From NCBI GenBank assembly GCA_023431055.1, contig JAEYXX010000045.1, positions 1-28,327 on the forward strand: a stretch of 28,327 bases of DNA, written 5' to 3'. How positions within the stretch are numbered: position 1 is the first letter of the stretch; each line of letters begins with the position of its first letter. Under the pieces are notes generated by a model, which had not been told where the DNA came from, did not search any database, and saw nothing but the letters and a program-made list of their open reading frames with translations. Positions 7,556-14,476 of the stretch are shown here, in pieces. The translations under genes and the position numbers were made by a program. This stretch comes from Pseudomonadota bacterium. GTDB lineage: Bacteria; Pseudomonadota; Gammaproteobacteria; Pseudomonadales; Pseudomonadaceae.

Positions 7556-8680
7556 ATGCGCGTGCTGATTCTCGAAGACGATCCCTGGATCGCCGATCTG
7601 CTCAAGCAGATCGTACTTAGCCTGCGCCCCGGCGCTCGAGTTGACTGCCAGGCACGCGTGGCGGACGCCATTTCGGCCTGGCAACGGGAGCCGGCTCAGT
7701 TGGTGATCGCCGACTGGAACCTGCCGGACGGTAGCGGCACTCTGCTGCTGCAGGCCGTACGCAGCCAGGATCGCGAGGTGCCGCTGGTGATGATCACCGC
7801 CCGAGCGGATCGCAACAGCGTGCTCGAGGTACGCCCGCTGGGGATCAATGCTTTCATCAGCAAACCCTTCCAGGTTCCCAAGGTCCTGGAGTGCCTGCAG
7901 CGGCTGCTGCCCGAGGCACCCGCCCCCACTGCAGCACCACCAGGCGAAGAACAAGATTTTCTTCAGCACCTGGGCGCATTGCGCGACGAGGAAATCGATC
8001 TGCCGCTGCGCGATGATCTCCGCCAGCAGTTGCTCGCCATCACCGAAGCATCCACCAGCCTGCAGCAGCTGGGCGACCTCTGGCAGCAGGATCCGGCCGT
8101 GCAGGCGCGGCTGGTTGCAGCCGCCAACAACCCGCCCTACAACAGTACAGGGCAGCCCTGCAGCAGCCTGGCCGACGCGGTTCGCCGACTGGGTGCAGCC
8201 ACCGCGCTGAACCTTGTCCAGGGCCTGGCGCTGCGACCGCTGGCCAGCCTGCAGGACGCAGACCTGAAGGCCCTTGGCGAGAGTCTGCTGCAAACGCAAT
8301 TGACCTTGCGCCTGAGGGTCACGGAACTGGCCAAGGCCTGCCAACTGGACCCGGCGCCACTGCAATGCGCGGCCATGCTGCAACGCATGGGTGAGCTGGC
8401 CGTGCTGCAACAGGCGCAGAGCTGGCGCCAACGCGGCCTCAAGCTGCACGAGGGTCATCTGCAACAAGCTCTGCACCAGTACAGCAGCGAGCTGGCCAAC
8501 CGCCTCAAGGTGCATTGGCGTCTCCCCATTGGCCTGCGGGTGTTGATCGGTGCCTGTTATGGCCTGGCGCCCGGCAACGCGCGCCGCGAGCCCATCCTCA
8601 TGCGTCTGGCCACGGTCGAAATGCACAGTGCCGATAGCCAGGAAGTGCAGCGCTTGCGCCGCCTGGCCGGGCTGACCTGA
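7556..8680 (+). CDS. Response regulator with HDOD output domain
   Basis: The 374-residue cytoplasmic protein has an N-terminal receiver (about 1-120) with acidic pocket E7/D8/D9, phosphoacceptor D53 (VIADWNLPDG), the Thr of MITAR and the Lys of FISKPF. A Pro/Ala linker near 121-132 leads to an HDOD-type helical domain (about 145-345), recognised by the pattern LAAANNPPYNS, a SSLADAVRRLGAATALNLV segment and downstream helices. HDOD domains resemble HD phosphohydrolases but lack the catalytic residues and are thought to act as protein-protein regulatory modules. The gene starts 2 bases after the stop of the GGDEF-EAL gene, with AGGAG overlapping that stop, so the two are probably translated together. 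It may be a phosphorylation-dependent adaptor in the operon. The receiver is certain; HDOD is a pattern call. Confidence 0.85.
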   Translation: MRVLILEDDPWIADLLKQIVLSLRPGARVDCQARVADAISAWQREPAQLVIADWNLPDGSGTLLLQAVRSQDREVPLVMITARADRNSVLEVRPLGINAFISKPFQVPKVLECLQRLLPEAPAPTAAPPGEEQDFLQHLGALRDEEIDLPLRDDLRQQLLAITEASTSLQQLGDLWQQDPAVQARLVAAANNPPYNSTGQPCSSLADAVRRLGAATALNLVQGLALRPLASLQDADLKALGESLLQTQLTLRLRVTELAKACQLDPAPLQCAAMLQRMGELAVLQQAQSWRQRGLKLHEGHLQQALHQYSSELANRLKVHWRLPIGLRVLIGACYGLAPGNARREPILMRLATVEMHSADSQEVQRLRRLAGLT

Positions 8681-8690
8681 GGTACGTCCG

Positions 8691-11600
8691 ATGAACATGC
8701 CGAGGCTGGTTAAGCGCGGGTTCTGCCGCTGCAACGCCAGCCCGCGGGATGCTGGCCGCAGAATCGTCATTGGCGGCAGTTTATGCCTGGCGCTGTTCTT
8801 CGCCTTTCTCGGGAGTCGTGCGCTGAACGAGCGCGAAGCCCTCTGGCAATTGCAGATGGGCAAACAGGCGGAGATTCAGCGTCTGGCGCTGAACAGCACT
8901 CAACATGGGCTGCAGGAACGCACGCAACTGCTGGCCGAAACCATCGCTGCCGACGCCTGGGTGACGGAACTGGTACGTCAGGCCCATGCGCTGCCGGCGG
9001 GCGATCTGCAAAGCCTGGCCAGCATCCGCAGCCAGCTCTACACCCGTCTGGCGCCACGCTGGCGCAACCTGCAAGCGCATCAACCGTTTCGCCTGTACGT
9101 GCACTTGGCGCCTGACGTCAGGGTGCTGCTGCGCGTGCATGAGCCCGAGCACTTCGGCGATCTGCAGGTCGGCTGGCGCCCCATGGTACGGGAAGCGCTG
9201 CGCAGCGCCAGAAGCCAGGCCGGCCTGGGCCTGACCCGAGGCAGCATCGGCATGCGGGCAATCGCTCCGCTACTGGCCGAGGGCGCGAATGGGCCGGTCC
9301 AGGTCGGCGCCATCGAGGTGGCCATGGGCGTGCTCGAAGACCTGGCGCAACTGGACCGCGAATTCGATAGCGGCGTCGCCCTGCTGCTGCGCGAGGATCT
9401 GCTGCTGAGTTCGGACAGTGGCGAGGCGCTACGCGGTGTGACTGGTGATGCGCAACGCTGGCAAATGATGGGCCATTCGCGCCCTCAGGTCCTGACCTGG
9501 CAACAACAGCCGCGACTGCCCTCACCGGCAGAGGGCGACAGCGTGCGCCTGCTGGAGGATGGTGAACGGCATTATCTGGTCAATCAGGTTGCCCTCAGCA
9601 GCTACCAGCAAGTACAGGCCCCCAGCCAGGGACCATTGGCGGTCGCGCTGATCTGGCATGACATCAGCGATCAATACAATGTGCACCGCCGCGACAAGCG
9701 CTGGCTGGTGATCAAGTGGCTGCTCGCCTGGTGCGGCGCCGAAGCCCTGCTGCTGGGCCTGCTGCGCAGCACTCGGCGCAGCACCCAACGCCTGATGCAG
9801 CGTCAACAGGCAGCGCTACGCGCGCTCAATGAGATTGCCGCGCTGCCCAGCCTGACCCGCACCGAGCAATTGCGCCAGGCTCTGCGCCTGGGCGCCGATC
9901 ACTTCCGCATGCCGCTGGGCATCATCAGTCGCATCGAAGGCGAGCAGTACCAGGTGCTGGTGCAAGTGTCGCCCGTGGGCACGCTGCGCGACGGCCAGCA
10001 GTTCGAGTTGGGCGATACCTACTGCAGCCTGGCGCTGCAACAGGACGAGGCGCTGGCCATCACCCACATGGCCGACTCGACTCACCGCGGCCACCCCTGC
10101 TACGGCCAGTTCGCCCTGGAAAGCTACATCGGTACCGTGGTCCGGGTCGCCGGCAAGCCCTTCGGCACGCTGGCTTTCGCCAACCCACAGCCGCGCAGAT
10201 GCCCCTTCGACGACGCCGACCGCGACTTCCTCGGCCTGTTCGCCCGCTGGGTCGGCGCCATGCTGGAACGTCAGCAGCAGGAGCATGCCGTGCGCTCGGC
10301 CCGTGCCTACCTGCAGGCCGTGCTGGACTCGGCCACCGGGGTGTCGATCATCGCCTCCGACAGTGCCGGCAACATCACCCTGTTCAACTCCGGCGCCGAA
10401 CGCCTGCTCGGCTACCGCGCTGAGGAGATGGTCGGTCACCGCACCCCGGCGATCCTTCACCTCGAAGAGGAGATCCAGGCACGCGCCATCGAGTTGAGCG
10501 CGGCGGCCGGCCAGCCCGTGGAAGGTTTCGAGGTGTTCGTGCACAACGCCCGCGGCGGCGAGCCGGAAACCCGCCAGTGGACCTATCGCCACAAGGACGG
10601 CAGCCTGCGTCAGGTCAACCTCACCGTCAGTGCCATGTTCGACGAGAGTGGCCAGATCACCGGTTTCCTCGGTATCGCCAGCGATATCAGCGAACTGCAG
10701 CAGACAACCCGCGCCCTGCAGAAGAGCGAGAGTCGCTTCCGCGGCCTGGTGGCCAACCTGCCCGGCGTGGTCTATCGCTGCGCCAACGACGCGCAACGCA
10801 GCATGCGCTACATCAGCGAGGAAATCGCCAACCTCTGCGGCTACCCCGCCAGCGACTTCATCGGCAACCGCGTACGCAGTTTCTCCAGCATCGTTCACCC
10901 TGACGATCTGACCGACGCCCTGCGCGCCAGCGCAGCCATCGAGCGCCAGGAAAGCTTCGAGCTGACCTATCGCCTGCGTCACGCCGATGGCCGCAATGTC
11001 TGGGTGCGCGAGAAAGGCCGTGGCGAATACGACAGCCACGGCAGGCTGCTGTGGATCGACGGTTTCATCTGGGACATCAGCGAACGCCAGGCCATAGAGG
11101 ACGAACTGCGCCTGAGCCAACAGCGTTTTCTCAATGCCTTCAATACCGCGCCACAGGGCATGGCACTGATCAGCCCGGACGGCCGCTGGCTGGAGGTCAA
11201 CGACGAGCTGTGCCGCATGCTCGGCTACGAACGCGAGGAGCTGCTGGCCTGCACCTACCAGCAGGTCACCCATCCGGACGATCTCGATGCCGATCGGCAG
11301 AACGTCGCCGATCTGCTGGCCGGGCGGATCAACGCCTATCAGATGGAGAAACGCTACCTGGACAAGCAGGGGCGTACGCTCTGGGTCCTGCTCAGCGTGT
11401 CGCTGGTGCGCGACGGCGAAGGACAACCGGTGCACTTCGTCTCGCAGATCCAGGACTTCAGCGACCGCGTCGTCGCCGAGCGCGCGGTGCGCGAGCGCGA
11501 ACACTACCTCAGCACCCTGCTCGACAACGTGGTCGACGCCATCGTCACCATAGACGAGCAGGGCCACATCGAGACCTTCAACCACGCCGCCGAAGCGATC

Positions 11601-12557
11601 TTCGGCTACCAGCAGCAGCAGGTGGCCGGCAGGAACGTCAGGATGCTGATGCCCGAGCCCTACAGCAGCGCCCATGACGGCTACATCCAGCGCTACCTGC
11701 GCACTGGCGAAGCCTGGGTGGTGGGCCAGGTGCGCGAGCTCGAAGGCCTGCGCCAGAGCGGCGAGCGCTTCGCCATGGAACTGGCGGTGTCGCAGATCAG
11801 CCACCAGGGCCAGCGCCGCTTCATCGCGGTGATCCGCGACATCGCCGAGCGCAAGCGCATCGAGCAGATGAAGAACGATTTCGTCTCCACCGTCAGTCAC
11901 GAGCTGCGCACGCCGCTGACCGCCATCGCCGGCTCGCTCGGCCTGATCAATGGTGGCGCCCTCGGCACCGTACCGGAAAGCATGCGCCAGATGCTGAGCA
12001 TCGCCCACAGCAACAGCCAGCGTCTCAGCGCCCTGATCAACGACCTGCTGGACATGGACAAGCTGGTAGCCGGCAAGATGCATTTCGACCTGCAGACACG
12101 CGCACTGCAGCCACTGCTGGAACAGGCGCTGCTGCACAACCAGCCCTATGCCGAGCAGCATCAGGTCGAATTGCGCCTGCAGGTTGAGGGCGACGCCCAA
12201 GTGCGGGTCGACGCTCAGCGCCTGGCCCAGGTGATGGCCAACCTGCTGTCCAACGCCGCCAAGTTCTCGCCAGCGGGCGCCAGCGTCGAGGTGCGCCTGC
12301 AGCAGTGCGGCGAGGTCCTGCGCGTCAGCGTAGCGGACAGCGGCCCCGGCATACCGGAAGCCTTCAAACCGCGCATCTTCAGCAAGTTCTCCCAGGCCGA
12401 CTCCGGGGACACCCGGCAACAGGGCGGCACCGGGCTGGGGCTGGCCATCTGCAAGGAAATCATCGAACGCATGGGCGGCCATATCGGCTTCGACTCGTCC
12501 CCAGGCCAAGGTGCTAGCTTCTGGTTCGAACTACCGATCACAGGGAGCGCGTCATGA
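8691..12557 (+). CDS. Large membrane sensor histidine kinase (periplasmic sensor-GAF-PAS x4-HisKA-HATPase)
   Basis: The 1288-residue kinase has a membrane helix at about 24-42, a periplasmic sensory region of about 290 residues (about 43-335, of cache-like size) and a second helix at about 337-358. Cytoplasmic modules follow: a GAF domain (about 375-525), four PAS domains (about 538-665, 680-805, 812-930 and 937-1055), the HisKA dimerisation core with H1070 (FVSTVSHELRTP) and the ATP-binding domain (about 1165-1285) with N box ANLLSNAAKF, DSGPGIP and GGTGLGLAI. No receiver is attached, so its phosphoryl group must go to a separate receiver. The start at 8691 is preceded by GAGG at the stop of the previous gene, 10 bases upstream; a second ATG two codons later is possible. 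The gene ends in an ATGA overlap with the next kinase. The signals sensed are unknown. Confidence 0.9.
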   Translation: MNMPRLVKRGFCRCNASPRDAGRRIVIGGSLCLALFFAFLGSRALNEREALWQLQMGKQAEIQRLALNSTQHGLQERTQLLAETIAADAWVTELVRQAHALPAGDLQSLASIRSQLYTRLAPRWRNLQAHQPFRLYVHLAPDVRVLLRVHEPEHFGDLQVGWRPMVREALRSARSQAGLGLTRGSIGMRAIAPLLAEGANGPVQVGAIEVAMGVLEDLAQLDREFDSGVALLLREDLLLSSDSGEALRGVTGDAQRWQMMGHSRPQVLTWQQQPRLPSPAEGDSVRLLEDGERHYLVNQVALSSYQQVQAPSQGPLAVALIWHDISDQYNVHRRDKRWLVIKWLLAWCGAEALLLGLLRSTRRSTQRLMQRQQAALRALNEIAALPSLTRTEQLRQALRLGADHFRMPLGIISRIEGEQYQVLVQVSPVGTLRDGQQFELGDTYCSLALQQDEALAITHMADSTHRGHPCYGQFALESYIGTVVRVAGKPFGTLAFANPQPRRCPFDDADRDFLGLFARWVGAMLERQQQEHAVRSARAYLQAVLDSATGVSIIASDSAGNITLFNSGAERLLGYRAEEMVGHRTPAILHLEEEIQARAIELSAAAGQPVEGFEVFVHNARGGEPETRQWTYRHKDGSLRQVNLTVSAMFDESGQITGFLGIASDISELQQTTRALQKSESRFRGLVANLPGVVYRCANDAQRSMRYISEEIANLCGYPASDFIGNRVRSFSSIVHPDDLTDALRASAAIERQESFELTYRLRHADGRNVWVREKGRGEYDSHGRLLWIDGFIWDISERQAIEDELRLSQQRFLNAFNTAPQGMALISPDGRWLEVNDELCRMLGYEREELLACTYQQVTHPDDLDADRQNVADLLAGRINAYQMEKRYLDKQGRTLWVLLSVSLVRDGEGQPVHFVSQIQDFSDRVVAERAVREREHYLSTLLDNVVDAIVTIDEQGHIETFNHAAEAIFGYQQQQVAGRNVRMLMPEPYSSAHDGYIQRYLRTGEAWVVGQVRELEGLRQSGERFAMELAVSQISHQGQRRFIAVIRDIAERKRIEQMKNDFVSTVSHELRTPLTAIAGSLGLINGGALGTVPESMRQMLSIAHSNSQRLSALINDLLDMDKLVAGKMHFDLQTRALQPLLEQALLHNQPYAEQHQVELRLQVEGDAQVRVDAQRLAQVMANLLSNAAKFSPAGASVEVRLQQCGEVLRVSVADSGPGIPEAFKPRIFSKFSQADSGDTRQQGGTGLGLAICKEIIERMGGHIGFDSSPGQGASFWFELPITGSAS

Positions 12558-14476
12558 GCCAAGCCCCGATCCCCGCCAACGAGCAGGAACGCCTGGCCGC
12601 CCTACACGCCCTGGAACTGCTCGACAGCCCGGCCGAAGCGATGTTCGACCACATCACCGCGCTGGCTGCGCAGATCTGCGACACCCCTATCGCCCTGATT
12701 TCGCTGGTCGATGCCCAGCGCCAGTGGTTCAAGAGCCGGGTTGGCCTGGATGCCGAGCAAACCGCGCGCGAGCTGGCCTTCTGCGCCCATGCGGTGGCCG
12801 CCGACGCGCCCCTGGAAGTGGACAATGCCCTGGATGACGCGCGTTTTCGCGACAACCCGCTGGTCACTTCCGACCCGCATATCCGCTTTTACGCCGGCAT
12901 GCCGCTGCACGACGGCCGGGGCCTGGCGCTCGGCACCCTGTGCGTGATCGACCGCCAGCCGCGCCACCTCGACAGCCACCAGCGTGCTCAGTTGCAGCAC
13001 CTGGCGCAGCTGACCGGGGAGTTGTTCGAGCTGCGCCTGCAGGCGCGCCGCCAGGCCGAACAGAGCGCCATGCACCAGGCCATGCTGGACAACGCCGGCA
13101 GTGCAGTGCTGGTGCTTGACCCACAGGGCCGTGTACTGCGCAGCAACCATGAAGCGCAGCAGTTGCTGGGCTATTCGCCCGCTGAGCTGGAGGATAAGTA
13201 CCTGCCGCAGCTACTGCTCGAACCAGGCCAGTACGAACGCCTGTGCACCGCCTGCAGCAGCGGGCCGCAGAGCACCGAGGGGCAACTGCGCGCACGCAGC
13301 GGACAGCATCTGCCGGTGCGCCTGAATCTCTCGCCGATCCGCGCCGAAGGCCAGCCGCTCCAAGGCTACCTGCTGGTGGCCAACGATCTCAGCCAGCGCG
13401 AAGAGGCGCGCCTGCGCCTGCAGCGCATCGCCGCACAGCTGCCGGGCATGGTCTACCAGTATCTGCTGCGCGCCGATGGCAGCAGTTGCTTCCCCTATGC
13501 CAGCGCCGGAATCCGCGACGTTTACGGCTGCACGCCAGAAGAAGTCAGCGAGGATGCCGGCCCACTCCACGCCCGCCTGCATCCGGATGACGCGCCACAG
13601 GTGCACGCCGCCATCGCCCGCTCGGCCGCGAACCTGAGCACCTGGCATCAGGAATACCGCGTCCTGCATCCACTGCACGGTCCGCTCTGGGTCGAGGGGC
13701 GTGCCGCACCGCAGCGCCTGCCCGGCGGCGAAACGCTCTGGCACGGCTTCATCAGCGACATCAGCGAACGCAAGCGCGGCGAGCAATTGCAGAACGAGTT
13801 CGTCTCCACCGTCAGCCATGAGCTGCGCACGCCGCTGACCGCCATCGCCGGCTCACTCGGCCTGATCAACGGCGGCGCCCTTGGCGCGGTGCCGCAGGCC
13901 ATGCGCCAGATGCTGGAGATCGCGCAGAGCAACAGCCAGCGCCTGCGCCACCTGATCGACGATCTGCTGGACATGGACAAGCTGGTCGCCGGCAAGATGC
14001 ATTTCGATCTGCAGCCGCTGGACTTGCGCCCGCTGCTGCTGCAGGCGCTGCGCAACAACCAGCCCTATGCCGAACGTCACCAGGTGCAACTGCAGGTGCT
14101 GCCGGGCGGCGACTGCCAGGTGCTGGCCGACGCTCAGCGCCTGGAGCAGGTACTGGCCAACCTGCTGTCCAATGCCGCCAAGTTTTCCGCAGCAGGGCAA
14201 ACCGTCGAGCTGGCAGCTGGATTCGCGGAGGGCTGGGTGCGCATCAGCGTGCGCGACTACGGCCAAGGCATCGCCGAGGACTTCAAACCACGTATCTTTA
14301 GCAAGTTCGCCCAGGCCGATGCCGGCGACACGCGCCGCCAGGGTGGCACCGGCCTCGGCCTGGCGATCAGCAAGGAGATCATCGAACACATGGGTGGACG
14401 TATCGGCTTCGACTCCGTGGAGGGACAAGGCAGCACCTTCTGGCTGGATCTGCCGCAAGTCGGGGTGCAGCCATGA
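12554..14476 (+). CDS. Cytoplasmic sensor histidine kinase (GAF-PAS-PAS-HisKA-HATPase)
   Basis: The 640-residue protein has no membrane segment or signal peptide. An N-terminal GAF domain (about 10-155) shows the common bacterial pattern ERLAALHALELLDS...FD.IT.LAA..C..PIALISLVD...QWFKS.VGL and GTLCVID. Two PAS-type segments follow (about 168-285 and 290-405), then HisKA with H422 (FVSTVSHELRTP, core 414-487) and the ATPase domain (about 525-635) with ANLLSNAAKF, DYGQGI and GGTGLGLAI. It ends after the ATPase domain without a receiver. The transmitter half is nearly identical to those of the kinases on either side. The start overlaps the previous stop in an ATGA, and its own stop overlaps the next gene the same way. 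It presumably senses a cytoplasmic ligand or redox cue; which one is unknown. Confidence 0.92.
   Translation: MSQAPIPANEQERLAALHALELLDSPAEAMFDHITALAAQICDTPIALISLVDAQRQWFKSRVGLDAEQTARELAFCAHAVAADAPLEVDNALDDARFRDNPLVTSDPHIRFYAGMPLHDGRGLALGTLCVIDRQPRHLDSHQRAQLQHLAQLTGELFELRLQARRQAEQSAMHQAMLDNAGSAVLVLDPQGRVLRSNHEAQQLLGYSPAELEDKYLPQLLLEPGQYERLCTACSSGPQSTEGQLRARSGQHLPVRLNLSPIRAEGQPLQGYLLVANDLSQREEARLRLQRIAAQLPGMVYQYLLRADGSSCFPYASAGIRDVYGCTPEEVSEDAGPLHARLHPDDAPQVHAAIARSAANLSTWHQEYRVLHPLHGPLWVEGRAAPQRLPGGETLWHGFISDISERKRGEQLQNEFVSTVSHELRTPLTAIAGSLGLINGGALGAVPQAMRQMLEIAQSNSQRLRHLIDDLLDMDKLVAGKMHFDLQPLDLRPLLLQALRNNQPYAERHQVQLQVLPGGDCQVLADAQRLEQVLANLLSNAAKFSAAGQTVELAAGFAEGWVRISVRDYGQGIAEDFKPRIFSKFAQADAGDTRRQGGTGLGLAISKEIIEHMGGRIGFDSVEGQGSTFWLDLPQVGVQP

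Noticed and set aside
9816..12509. An 897-codon open frame on the minus strand across the 1288-residue kinase
   Set aside because: It is antisense to a kinase with clear GAF, PAS, HisKA and ATPase motifs and has no family signatures. Long antisense frames are usual in GC-rich DNA.
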